This document shows, piece by piece, positions 10,801 to 17,391 of a DNA stretch of 64,000 nt (the first letter of the stretch is position 1; the number at the start of each line of letters is the position of its first letter). This DNA comes from Bacteroidota bacterium (GTDB taxonomy: Bacteria > Bacteroidota > Bacteroidia > UKL13-3). The notes under the pieces are model-generated. The model was not told where the DNA came from. It searched no databases and was given only the letters and a program-made list of their open reading frames with translations. The stretch is from positions 1-64,000 of the forward strand of contig JAIYCU010000024.1 of NCBI GenBank assembly GCA_027487835.1, written 5' to 3'. The position numbers were made by a program, and so were the translations under genes.

Positions 10801-11406
10801 TTGACTTCTCTCAATATCCCAAATCCTAATCTCGTCTATTGAACCTTTAAAGAATATCGATTTTGTGCGCTCTGTGCCTATTACAAGTTTAACGTTATTG
10901 CTTAGGGAAGAGGATAAGATAGTAGTTGATGCTGTTTGCTTCAATTCACCATCTACATATAGTTTTATGTAATTTGGCGTACTTCTATTAAAGCTGCAAG
11001 CCAAGTGATGCCATTTGCCGTCATTTAAATCTTGGTTTACCTCGGTTAAGAAATACATGGAACTTGTTGCTATTTCTACCGCAAAACGATTGTTTTTTAT
11101 GGCTAATTGATAAAATGGCTCCGCGCCTCCTTTTGCAACAAGACCATGAAAACTTGGATGGTTTCCATTTAGTTTGACCCAAAGTTCAATGGTAGATATG
11201 GTTGAAGAAGTAAGGTTAAAAGAGCTATCTGAATTTACCTGAATATAATCATTAATGCCATCAAAATTAAAAGCATTGCCCATTGATTGACAATAATTTT
11301 TTGAAGGTGAAATAAGACAAAGTAGTATAATGAGGTAATTATACTTTTTAGCTTTAAGAAGCCAATTGTTGATTTCTTTAAAAATTGTTAATTTTAAATG
11401 TTTCAT
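4819..11406 (-). CDS. 2,195-residue LamG repeat surface protein with T9SS sorting tail
   Basis: A complete gene. A long N-terminal region ends in a hydrophobic signal segment (YLIILLCLISPS). Four LamG-like domains begin near residues 43, 442, 842 and 1242, an almost exact 400-residue period, each with HHxA, LYxDG, DExxIW and YYRF motifs. Fibronectin III-like and Ig-like linkers separate them. From about residue 1572 a WTGxxxxxWxxPxNW segment starts a different region. The last 75 residues or so (YPNPFKNE, then DIMGRVV, then IPKGIYLITI) form a type A T9SS sorting domain, so export through SprA and surface anchoring are likely. LamG domains suggest sugar or matrix binding; the ligand is unknown. 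The start lies one base after the stop of the small ORF upstream, and a terminator follows the gene. Confidence 0.93.
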   Translation of the reverse strand: MKHLKLTIFKEINNWLLKAKKYNYLIILLCLISPSKNYCQSMGNAFNFDGINDYIQVNSDSSFNLTSSTISTIELWVKLNGNHPSFHGLVAKGGAEPFYQLAIKNNRFAVEIATSSMYFLTEVNQDLNDGKWHHLACSFNRSTPNYIKLYVDGELKQTASTTILSSSLSNNVKLVIGTERTKSIFFKGSIDEIRIWDIERSQAQLQNNLNTLIPSNTVGLSGLFRFEDGNANANNSTLNDTISFSGSRSGKARIFNAALSGNISNFTKSYAGIKTTILLARKICAKNASILVSTETADKNQALKLEYANNINFSPSSTILINPIDTLIEIGNLNPQTTYYVRALSYQTDRADSSIYCNTFTFSTSPNPATSGTLPKTLYVGQTYFLPNTYSPSFSPSNLVSYESSTGNLQANQAGAVWIQESVTFGACINTVSQRLIITHTPGRALSFNHANLNYVSAPNKSHINFDANQNFTVECWFRTTDTRTNFQGLVSKGGITGNYYQLAIHQNKLFGELRNSGLTNLVGTTLVNDGRWHHVAMVINKTSNIAQLYLDGKLETSVSGGAGSTQSHINTSPLKIGVERETGIFFNGLIDEVRIWSSARTLSEIQNTLNDTVASNAANLVAYYRFDDGAGNNGDSLSNQLIDYTSNNNHGTLTNYNLTSTSPWRTSVAMVQIKNLTSTTVCNGQFSLNWNFMKHGAGLTLQPDVSIYRNFSSLISTYSQVLPSNSSPAILNYTEANPALFLRLRYLSNDNTGESLFSDTIEIKNAITRPIIGNTNLTIGSSIQLSHDSAGGIWSSNNLGIATVSATGLLTTISPGQVSISYTINNGTCLNSVLKRFNIQQPQGNALSFSGASRTSISGTLSTLPTGNTQRSVSMYIKPQTGFGTGSFLTYGTNNLNKEYLTIGMSNFRLRVLGNSYSILSNTSLLQNQWNHIAVTYSGGSPSNIKLYVNFVLDTSITVTFNTLGSNFILGASFSSEVSEFFSGEMDELKIWNKLLTNLELNESRFIDTIANANLIAHYSFNQGYALQNNLLENSLINAVGALGNGTLNNFRLQDSITNYTLSYALPGVSISGLNNVCFNNAGLNLNPNRIDLMNSYQIELSERNDFSTYQSMQFPLSVSITSLVQLENLLSNRIYYVRIRATNSNTNQVSAPSGVFSFSTLNGPAEITVSSQLYKGKNYAFNANNYAGVWQISNPLIGSINSSTGLYSATDTGYQTFSFTYVLDSCTINLQKTIYVNSIPGSAFNFLGTTNTTLEAKHHSSLNAAGGSISIEFWFQTIDDKTGFYGMISKGNTGGMFQIAKFNNKLCAEIRTTNNVFIQLTSSASINDGKWHHAALVIDMPTNNKATLYLDGRAVQTVSNSNLSNGIDNLMDLKIGVERLGTFFYVGRLDEIKIWKSAKSQGQIRQLMFDTANCSDNDLAAYYRFDDGAPYSNNSNNRTLRDFSLNQNHANFNANFALNGTENNFVLSMAMLEPRNLSVQESCGTRAVISYEAPLFAHAESCVLELVTDSNSMETAISPYFGSNRSLAGNIELLNLNRNTRYYWRLRPKNNALNEVAQTTWMVLNTSNCNEIWTGAHNSAWSNPQNWLDLSVPQNGSTIRIPVTSNAPILTGKVIIDSLIIDSASTLSLPNASSDTLSIINGISGKGSLKGHKEASLQLLSSKGNYSIRFLQSADENNRSLKNLLINNFNKSINLENELLIWDRLTITGGFFNLSSAGLILKASATKSANIGIYGSHAGEINGPVSLEIYVPGRRAFRFISQPFTSNISFQQVKNSIFITGNGGLSNGFDPSASNNSSLFSYNPSIGNISQSIDPGWQAVSNLNSQAFEVGKGYRILIRGTRNQLGTLSGSNETPRDTIIRLTGTINDGWPKTINLQNGTQSQFNLIGNPFAAPIDLSKATFNNCKSNVYFYDPWRGTRGGFYAANRNDANIIPVGSAFFIEQNNVGAASILFPTDMKTFSGNLKSLHKTSAEKLHIQLLTEDSVIWDEFSLVHNQNLNGDFDSEDARKLNNPEVNLFSKSNQLNALSIDVRNIENISLPLYLTSTTNGAFILDFSKSTLSNNKRLWLNYKGESVEISNSLRYKVNLIVSNDTLKPFLYITESPASFLTEQHLENKWITPYPNPFKNEIILDEKLFENGFKSITVSDIMGRVVYKDDAIKSKSKLTLSEIPKGIYLITIEREEQKINYRIIKE
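6828..6837 (-). repeat. Dispersed decamer GGTTCAAACC, copy 1
   Basis: Exact match, read on the minus strand inside the LamG gene (codons for GSNR). Flanks extend the inverted repeat to TTGGTTCAAACCGA. Confidence 0.7.
8148..8157 (+). repeat. Dispersed decamer GGTTCAAACC, copy 2
   Basis: Exact match inside the LamG gene, where the minus-strand codons read GLNL. Its reading frame differs from copy 1, so a shared peptide does not explain both. Confidence 0.7.
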
Positions 11407-11407
11407 T

Positions 11408-11611
11408 TTAATCTGTGATTATTACTTTAGTTTTAAATTTCAAGGGTAGGTGGTGTTTGATTTGATTTAGTTTTAGATCAGCTTTATTAAGTTTACTCGG
11501 TTTTCTTGATACCTTAATTTGCTCACCTACGTTTGATTTAACATAACTGAGATGAGTATATAAAAGACAAAAGAATAGGAGCACTGAAACTGATTTTTTA
11601 TTGAGAACCAT
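11408..11611 (-). CDS. Small secreted protein, unknown function
   Basis: A 67-residue ORF with an N-terminal hydrophobic stretch after KK (SVSVLLFFCLLYTHLSYVKS), resembling a signal peptide, followed by a Lys-rich basic tail. Its TAA stop is one base before the ATG of the giant LamG gene, so the two are almost certainly co-transcribed and perhaps translationally coupled. No family is recognised. It lies first in the operon, downstream of the perfect inverted repeat at 11681-11696. It could be a real secreted peptide or a leader ORF controlling translation of the LamG gene. Confidence 0.6.
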   Translation of the reverse strand: MVLNKKSVSVLLFFCLLYTHLSYVKSNVGEQIKVSRKPSKLNKADLKLNQIKHHLPLKFKTKVIITD

Positions 11612-11629
11612 AAATGTTTATTTATAATT

Positions 11630-11637
11630 CAAAGGTC
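11630..11637 (-). promoter_or_regulatory. Possible -7 box of the small-ORF/LamG operon
   Basis: GACCTTTG on the minus strand is one base from TAnnTTTG, 18 bases before the ATG at 11611 and 43 bases from the palindrome at 11681-11696. Confidence 0.4.
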
Positions 11638-11680
11638 TAGTTCGACTAAAAGTCTTTTATTAGAAGGATTTCATTTTTTT

Positions 11681-11696
11681 ATAGAATTAATTCTAT
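11681..11696. promoter_or_regulatory. Perfect palindrome ATAGAAT-TA-ATTCTAT in a divergent promoter
   Basis: A perfect 16-base palindrome between the divergent LamG operon (start 11611) and the sensor kinase gene (start 11751 or 11757). An identical 7-2-7 site lies before the next kinase gene at 14826, and variants lie at 17299 and 4695. It probably binds a dimeric regulator. The LuxR-type response regulator at 15871 is the obvious candidate, by inference. Confidence 0.7.
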
Positions 11697-11718
11697 AGAT
11701 AGTTAATTCTTAACCCCT

Positions 11719-11726
11719 CATTTTTG
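11719..11726 (+). promoter_or_regulatory. Possible -7 box of the sensor kinase gene
   Basis: CATTTTTG is one base from TAnnTTTG and starts 23 bases after the palindrome. The palindrome would then be centred near -40, a position typical of activators. Confidence 0.45.
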
Positions 11727-11750
11727 TAGTATAAATGCGCAAGATTTAGG

Positions 11751-14700
11751 ATGCCTATGTACCAACTTAATAGATATTTAATGTTTCACTACTACCGAAT
11801 AATTTCTACCTGTTTCCTCTTGGGGCTTGTAATTTCGGCAAATGCCCAACTAAAATATGATGCTGAATTGATTCCCAAACCAAGCATTCATAAAACCGCA
11901 AAGGTGTTGTATCTCAGGATGCTTGATAATGGTATACTAACCATGGTAAACTCAGGAAAGCAATTTGCCTTTGATGGAAATAAGTTCTTTCAATTGGATG
12001 GAAATGAAACGCACTCTGGAATTGAATTAGCTAATTTTGGTGCACTTTGTAAAACTACTAATGGTAGTTTTTTAACAACAACGTTAAATTCAGTATATGA
12101 ATTAGATTCTAATTTGTATTTTAAAAAGGTTGATAAACTAAGTCAAACGAGTGATCCACATTTTAAGATGTCTCGGGAAGAGTTTTGTAATTTTACAGTT
12201 TATCATTATACAAATTATTGGAATTTATCTCTAGAGTTTGCTAAGTTAAATAGGACTTCAGGCTATTTTATGAAAGGAGATTCCATGTATTTTTATAAAA
12301 ATGGTTATGAAACCTTTCTTACTCGTGTGAAAATGTTGCCCCAAGCCGAGATAAGTAATGGGGTAAAAATGTATCTGTTTACCAATGAAAAAATTTACCA
12401 TTTTAATAATGGAAGGCTTGTAAAGGAGTATAGAGAAATAAACTTGGATGGTAAAAAAATAAGGCCATCCGACATATATCGTGTTTTTTATTGCAATAGT
12501 AAATTCTACCTATTGGGTACTTTTGGTTTAGCAAAATTACACATAACAAATTCAGGTTTGTTTGCAAGCAAGTTGGTAAACTCAGAAACAATAAGAAGTA
12601 CAGCAGTGTATGATATGTCAATAACCAAAGATGAAAAAATTATTTACTTTACATCAGATAGTGGATTATATAGATATACACGGCAGTGGGCAGAATTTTT
12701 TACATCAAATAATCCAGAAGTGCGCTCTTCAAATTCCTTGCTAAAAGAAGGTGATTTTATTTATGCAAATAGAGGCGGTAAATATGCTTTAGATGGTAAA
12801 TTCTATGAGGCACCTGAAAGTAAATTAGAGTATTATGGGTGTGGGTATGCCTACGATAAATTTGGGAATATTTATTATAGTTTAGGGGATAGTGTCCTCG
12901 TTAGAGATCGAAAAGGTAAATTGCTAAGTTGGGCTGAAAGAAAGAAAGGTTTTTGCAGTTATGTACCTAGCCCTGGAAAAGTTCATTTAATTTATAATGA
13001 TAGTATTTATGAGCAAACGGCTAATGGGTTTAAGCCATCTAGATATTTATTACCTACATATCTTGGTCATGCATTTAATTATGGTGGCGTATTTTATAAA
13101 GATAAGTTCTATGTAGCGAGTATTCATGGCTTATTGATTTTTGATAAGGAATCAGGGAAAAGATTATATCATTTAGAAAAAATTAAAGACCCTGTTTATA
13201 AAGTTCAAATTGCGCCTAATTTAGAGGGTGTGTTTATTTTTACTTACGGACTTGGCATTTGGTTTTATGATGGCACAAATTATCATCGATTGCCTAATGA
13301 CAAAGAAAATCATATGAGCGTGGCACATAGCTTAAGATTGGACAGAGAGGGGCGTGCTTGGATTCCTACCAATTCGGCTATGATTGTGTGTAATTATGAA
13401 GATATTCGTAATTTTTTGTTGAAGAAAACCACAGGACCCGAATATACCATTATAAAAGATATTGCCGGTATCAAAGAACCTGAGTTTAATGGTAGGTCTG
13501 ATAGTTCGAGTATTTATGTACCAACAGATACTAGCTTTTGGTATTGTACAGTATTTGGTGTACTCAAGCTTTACCCAGAAAGGTTTTCTACACAGCAATT
13601 ATTGGGTCACCCCACCATTGCTCGATCTATTGTAGATGGTAAATTTTACTCAGGTTTTTATCTTCCAACAGGGCATCATCAGCAATATAGAATGGAATTA
13701 TTAATTCCTGTCGCAAGTAAATCGTTTATTCCTCGGATAGAGTTTAGTTTAAATGGCGAGGAGTGGATTGAGGCTGAGAACGGACAAATTCAATTTGCTA
13801 GAAGCAAGGCAGGTGCACAAAAATTAATTTTACGTTATAAATATTACAGTACAGATAATTTTTATACTTATCGCACATATGCCTTTAACATTGAGCCTTT
13901 TTGGTATGAAATGTTATGGGCAAAAGTTATTGGTGTTTTTGCATTGTTTTTTGTTTTCGGTTTGATCCTAAAGTTTCGAGAATATAGACTCGTTAGAAGA
14001 CAAGTTGAGTTAAAGCGAATGGTTCGAGAAAAAACCAAAGCATTATCAGAGTCCCTAGAGAATTTAAGTAATTCTCAACTTCAATTGCAAGAATCTGACG
14101 CCTTTAAAGAACGTCTAATTAGGGTGTTGGCTCATGATATTCGCTCCCCTTTAATGTCTGCATTTTATGTGTCTGAATACATGCAAAAACAATTAGAGAA
14201 AAGCGATGCCGACCCTGAACTTTTAGAAATGTCTAGAGAGGTAAAACAAGTGGTGAAATCCTTGCATGACTATTCAAATGATTTTATATCATGGTATAAT
14301 TTAATGAGAGGAAATTCACAGATAACCTACAAAAAATTGTATTTAAAGGAAACCTTATCATTGGTTCTCAAATTTTATGATTCAGCTTTTAAGTCCAACA
14401 ACAACATAGTTCGGTTGATTGGATTAGAAGATGAAAAGGAAATTCTTTGTGACCATAATATACTGCAGATAATTTTTAGGAATTTGGTGGATAATGCTAA
14501 TAAATATTCAAGTAATAATGAAATTATAATTAGTATTAAGGAGCATGAAGATTCTATTGAAGTTTGTTTTAGAAATATTGCTGAAGAATTGTCTGATAAG
14601 CGTAAAATGGAAATGTTAGAAAGTTTGAATCAAGAACCGGGATTATTAGTTCCGATTGAAGGTCAAAAGTTAGGACTAACCATGTTGAATTACTTTTGTA

Positions 14701-14783
14701 AAAAGCTGGATTTAGATTTACAACTTAATTTTGCAGCGAGGCATCAAGTTATTTTTTGTGTAAATTTAAAAAAGAGCAGATAA
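11751..14783 (+). CDS. Propeller-type membrane sensor histidine kinase
   Basis: 1,010 residues; the ATG at 11757, two codons downstream, is equally possible. A signal peptide (ISTCFLLGLVISANAQ) precedes a large extracytoplasmic region of about 680 residues with repeated short beta-like units. This resembles the two-component propeller sensors of Bacteroidetes and ends in a Y_Y_Y-like segment (FNIEPFWYEM). One membrane segment lies at about 722-742, then a coiled linker, then a HisKA domain with H795 in AHDIRSPL. The ATPase domain has an N box (NLVDNANKYS) and a G2-like GQKLGLTM. The usual DxG of the G1 box is absent (the text reads FRNIAEEL). Unlike hybrid SusR-type regulators it has no receiver or AraC domain, so the separate receivers downstream are its likely partners. 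It is divergent from the LamG operon. Confidence 0.9.
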   Translation: MPMYQLNRYLMFHYYRIISTCFLLGLVISANAQLKYDAELIPKPSIHKTAKVLYLRMLDNGILTMVNSGKQFAFDGNKFFQLDGNETHSGIELANFGALCKTTNGSFLTTTLNSVYELDSNLYFKKVDKLSQTSDPHFKMSREEFCNFTVYHYTNYWNLSLEFAKLNRTSGYFMKGDSMYFYKNGYETFLTRVKMLPQAEISNGVKMYLFTNEKIYHFNNGRLVKEYREINLDGKKIRPSDIYRVFYCNSKFYLLGTFGLAKLHITNSGLFASKLVNSETIRSTAVYDMSITKDEKIIYFTSDSGLYRYTRQWAEFFTSNNPEVRSSNSLLKEGDFIYANRGGKYALDGKFYEAPESKLEYYGCGYAYDKFGNIYYSLGDSVLVRDRKGKLLSWAERKKGFCSYVPSPGKVHLIYNDSIYEQTANGFKPSRYLLPTYLGHAFNYGGVFYKDKFYVASIHGLLIFDKESGKRLYHLEKIKDPVYKVQIAPNLEGVFIFTYGLGIWFYDGTNYHRLPNDKENHMSVAHSLRLDREGRAWIPTNSAMIVCNYEDIRNFLLKKTTGPEYTIIKDIAGIKEPEFNGRSDSSSIYVPTDTSFWYCTVFGVLKLYPERFSTQQLLGHPTIARSIVDGKFYSGFYLPTGHHQQYRMELLIPVASKSFIPRIEFSLNGEEWIEAENGQIQFARSKAGAQKLILRYKYYSTDNFYTYRTYAFNIEPFWYEMLWAKVIGVFALFFVFGLILKFREYRLVRRQVELKRMVREKTKALSESLENLSNSQLQLQESDAFKERLIRVLAHDIRSPLMSAFYVSEYMQKQLEKSDADPELLEMSREVKQVVKSLHDYSNDFISWYNLMRGNSQITYKKLYLKETLSLVLKFYDSAFKSNNNIVRLIGLEDEKEILCDHNILQIIFRNLVDNANKYSSNNEIIISIKEHEDSIEVCFRNIAEELSDKRKMEMLESLNQEPGLLVPIEGQKLGLTMLNYFCKKLDLDLQLNFAARHQVIFCVNLKKSR

Positions 14784-14825
14784 AAAGTGCTGATAAACAG
14801 TAGTATACAATTATTCTATAGAGCA

Positions 14826-14841
14826 ATAGAATTTATTCTAT
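14826..14841. promoter_or_regulatory. Second perfect ATAGAAT-N2-ATTCTAT site
   Basis: ATAGAAT-TT-ATTCTAT has both half-sites identical to the palindrome at 11681 and the same spacer length. It lies in the 101-base gap between the sensor kinase and the second kinase gene, centred about 51 bases before the TTG start at 14885 (87 before the ATG at 14921). Confidence 0.7.
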
Positions 14842-14884
14842 AGCATCATTTTTAATTATATTTAATATTTCGAAAAATATCAAA

Positions 14885-15874
14885 TTGAAATTAGTCAATA
14901 ATACAAGTAAGTTCATTTTAATGCTGTTGATTATATTCTCAACTGCATTTGCTTTTTATTGTCTTTTATCGCCCAATTGTTTCAATCAGCTGCATCAGAT
15001 TTATGCTCCAATCGCTTTTGTGTTTTTATTTGGGCTAATATTTTACCTATTGATTTTATTAAGGGAAAGTGAAGCTAAACGTAAAGAACTTGGCAATGAA
15101 AACTTTCGTCTGTCCAATGATATAAAGATTGTTGAAGATTGTTTTGAAAAGAACGAAATTAAGTTAGATAGAATTGAAAAATATGCTATTCGCTTAGAGC
15201 GTGTATTAAACCATGATGTTCGTTCGCAACTTAATGCCACCAGCTTTTTAATGGAAGAGCTATTACTGAAATTTGGTAGCCAAACAATTGAGAATTCAAT
15301 TCCTACTCATGAGTTGTTGTCAAATGTCTCCATGGAAATTCATCTTTTGAAGGAAAATGTAGGCTTTTTTACAATTTTTCATCATTTATATTTCCAAGTT
15401 AAGCCCAGCGCATCCTCAGCAGTGAATATAAAAATGTTGATTGAAAAGATACTCAAAGAGCGAGAAAGATTATTACAAATTCGAAGCATTAGTGTTGATT
15501 TGAATCTAATTAAATTAACCTTAATTAGTTTGAACCATAAGAACTTAGAATCTATTTTTAAAATATTGTTAGACCATTTTATTTTTTCTATTGTTCAAAA
15601 TACTCTTTATGTTTTTTCCCAAGAGGATGAAGATAAAGTGGTTGTTTTTATTGGAACTATGACCCAAGTTGAGCATATCAACATGCCTTCTCTAGAAAGG
15701 CGATTGATAAACAATCATTTTATAGATTTACCAAAAGAAGGTTTTGTAGCAGGTATTGACTTTGCTGGATATGTTGCCGAAATGGAGCGTTGTATCACAA
15801 TTGTACAAATATCAAATGAATTGAATAAGAGTTTTGAAATTACTATTAAAAAATATAGCCCAATAAATATATGA
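14885..15874 (+). CDS. Membrane histidine kinase homologue with degenerate ATPase domain
   Basis: 329 residues from a TTG; an in-frame ATG at 14921 would remove 12 residues. Two membrane segments (about 10-27 and 40-60) flank a very short loop. A coiled coil and a HisKA-like segment follow, with the histidine at about residue 110 in RVLNHDVRSQL. The C-terminal region aligns by eye with the ATPase domain of the kinase upstream. The N box reads KILLDHFIFS, without the ATP/Mg-binding asparagine, and the glycine-rich boxes are lost. It is therefore probably not an active kinase and may be a phosphotransfer or partner protein. It overlaps the response regulator gene by 4 bases (ATGA), so the two are coupled. 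Confidence 0.8.
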   Translation: MKLVNNTSKFILMLLIIFSTAFAFYCLLSPNCFNQLHQIYAPIAFVFLFGLIFYLLILLRESEAKRKELGNENFRLSNDIKIVEDCFEKNEIKLDRIEKYAIRLERVLNHDVRSQLNATSFLMEELLLKFGSQTIENSIPTHELLSNVSMEIHLLKENVGFFTIFHHLYFQVKPSASSAVNIKMLIEKILKERERLLQIRSISVDLNLIKLTLISLNHKNLESIFKILLDHFIFSIVQNTLYVFSQEDEDKVVVFIGTMTQVEHINMPSLERRLINNHFIDLPKEGFVAGIDFAGYVAEMERCITIVQISNELNKSFEITIKKYSPINI

Positions 15875-16551
15875 AAAGAGCATTGTTGGTAGATGACCAT
15901 GTGATTGCCCGAATGGGATTAAAAGTATTGCTAAAAGACATGTTTCCGGGTGCCGAAATTGAAGAAGCCCAGAACGGTGAAGAAGCAGAGGAAAGGATTA
16001 AAAAGTCAGACTTCGACTTATGCCTCTTAGATTTGAATATGCCAAAAACAGATAGCATCTCGCTATTAAAGAAAATGTTAATGATTAGTCCAAACCTAAA
16101 AGTACTTGTTATTAGCATGAATAGTGAAGAAGTTTTTGCTGTAAATGTTCTTAAAAGTGGGGCACTTGGATATATATCTAAAGAAAATAGTTTTGATATT
16201 ATAAGAGATGCAATCAAAAGAGTTCTAGAGAACAAAAAATACATGAGCGATAAAGTGCTTAATATGTTATTAGACAACGAGGGTAAAGTGCAAAATTTTT
16301 CTAATCCATTTAGTAAATTAAGTGATAGAGAGTTAATGGTTGCTAAACTTGTTATTGAAGGATATAGCACCAAACAAATTGCAGATAAAGCCTCTTTACA
16401 ACTTAGTACAATTTCTACCTACAAGGGTAAAATATTTAGCAAACTTCAAATTACAAATGCGATAGAATTATTCGAATTAAGTAGACTGCATAAACTTTCA
16501 GGAATAAAAACATTTGTAGAAGGCGAAGAAGAAGTTCAGGATATAGAGTAG
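15871..16551 (+). CDS. NarL/LuxR-family response regulator
   Basis: 226 residues. An N-terminal receiver has acidic residues in LLVDDH and the phosphorylated Asp at about residue 54 in LLDLNMP. It also has conserved Ser and Lys positions (VISMN, GYISKEN). The C-terminal LuxR helix-turn-helix lies at about 148-205 (LSDRELMVAKLVIEG, then STKQIA, then STISTYKGKIFSKL). Its start overlaps the stop of the degenerate kinase, so the phosphate source is probably one of the two kinases here. As a dimeric DNA-binding protein it is the best candidate to bind the 7-2-7 palindromes at 11681, 14826, 17299 and 4695; this is an inference. Confidence 0.93.
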   Translation: MKRALLVDDHVIARMGLKVLLKDMFPGAEIEEAQNGEEAEERIKKSDFDLCLLDLNMPKTDSISLLKKMLMISPNLKVLVISMNSEEVFAVNVLKSGALGYISKENSFDIIRDAIKRVLENKKYMSDKVLNMLLDNEGKVQNFSNPFSKLSDRELMVAKLVIEGYSTKQIADKASLQLSTISTYKGKIFSKLQITNAIELFELSRLHKLSGIKTFVEGEEEVQDIE

Positions 16552-16692
16552 TTTTTTTCCTATTTATAAAACGTTTTAAGGTTCCTCATAAATATTTCAT
16601 TTTTAGTAATGACAAAATTTAAAGAAAATTTGAAATTGTTCTAAATAATTGAAAATCAGTGCTTGGTAGTTTTGTTTCACAATTACTGTGAA

Positions 16693-16905
16693 ATGAAAAT
16701 TATTCTAAAAACCCTACCTAAGTTAACCTCTTTACAAAATATAATTTCTGAGGTTCTTTTCTTTTTTAAGTTCACTTATCTTGTTTCTGTCCTTGTCTTA
16801 GGAATTATAACAATCATAGAACTTAAAAACATTTATGCAATTGATATCTTCCCAGGAATAGATACACCTTTTGATAATGTTTATTTTGAATTAAAAGGTA
16901 AATAA
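16693..16905 (+). CDS. Small single-span membrane protein, unknown
   Basis: 70 residues from the ATG at 16693; a TTG at 16663 is in frame but less likely. A hydrophobic stretch (FFFKFTYLVSVLVLGIITII, about 28-47) is followed by a short polar tail (FPGIDTPFDNVYFELKGK). No family is recognised. It lies 141 bases after the response regulator, in the same direction and inside the signalling block. Base composition and amino-acid use look ordinary for this genome, but size alone does not prove it is translated. Confidence 0.45.
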   Translation: MKIILKTLPKLTSLQNIISEVLFFFKFTYLVSVLVLGIITIIELKNIYAIDIFPGIDTPFDNVYFELKGK

Positions 16906-16943
16906 AGCATAATCTTTCTTATTGCTTATTTCTGTGTTGGTCC

Positions 16944-17276
16944 ATGAAAGATTATATTAATAGCCAATGGAGTTTTGCTGAGTTAAGCGGAATCCACGTA
17001 ATTTCAATGAAAATAATTGTTTTGCCCCTAGCTGAATTACGGATAATGGTAAAACTCAAAGAAGAAATTCACTTTTACAATCCTGATGAATTTTTCTATC
17101 TTTTCTTTGTAGGTAATAAAGCTTTGTTTAAGGTGGATAACCAAGTTTTTAAATGTGCATTTGTTGATATAACATTTAAACACTTTTGTGAGTCGCTTAT
17201 GCCACATTTTATGACAGCCTATGGCTTACCTAACCACTATTTTGCTCATCAATTTTATCAGCACATAAAATTGTAA
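16944..17276 (+). CDS. Hypothetical protein in the signalling block
   Basis: 110 residues, rich in aromatic residues and histidine, without a signal peptide or clear membrane segment. The middle (NPDEFFYLFFVGNKALFKVDNQVFKCAFVDIT) looks like a small beta-rich domain. The leader GGTCC-ATGAAAGATT resembles that of the CheY-like gene that follows (TGTCC-ATGAAGGATT). No family is recognised. The position between two receiver genes suggests a signalling accessory, by context only. Confidence 0.55.
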   Translation: MKDYINSQWSFAELSGIHVISMKIIVLPLAELRIMVKLKEEIHFYNPDEFFYLFFVGNKALFKVDNQVFKCAFVDITFKHFCESLMPHFMTAYGLPNHYFAHQFYQHIKL

Positions 17277-17298
17277 AGATTATAAATCACATTTGAGT

Positions 17299-17314
17299 AT
17301 CGAATATATTCTAT
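17299..17314. promoter_or_regulatory. ATCGAAT-AT-ATTCTAT, third copy of the operator
   Basis: 13 of 14 half-site bases match the perfect sites at 11681 and 14826, with the same 2-base spacer. It lies in the gap before the CheY-like gene, centred about 85 bases before its ATG. Confidence 0.6.
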
Positions 17315-17391
17315 GTTAGGGCGAATAGTTTTTTTGAAAAAATAAATTAGTTCTTGTACGTTTTTTTTAGGAAAATCTTGCCTTTGTGTCC

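Larger units (their letters stand above)
6690..11280 (-). repeat. Tandem LamG-FN3-Ig coding repeat, about 1.2 kb period
   Basis: Four coding units begin near 11278, 10080, 8880 and 7680 (reading leftwards), a period of 1,200 bases. Unit 3 departs most from the others at protein level (for example NQWNHIAVTY in place of GRWHHVAMV). It is the counterpart of the repeat in the edge LamG gene. Confidence 0.75.

Noticed and set aside
15846-16373. 175-residue open frame on the minus strand across the LuxR regulator gene
   Set aside because: It is antisense to a clear response regulator, is Ser/Leu-rich as expected for a shadow frame, and has no recognisable domain.
16447-16477. ATAGAAT followed by TATTCGAAT inside the response regulator gene, considered as another operator
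   Set aside because: The half-site spacing is one base and not two, the second half is imperfect, and it lies inside coding sequence.
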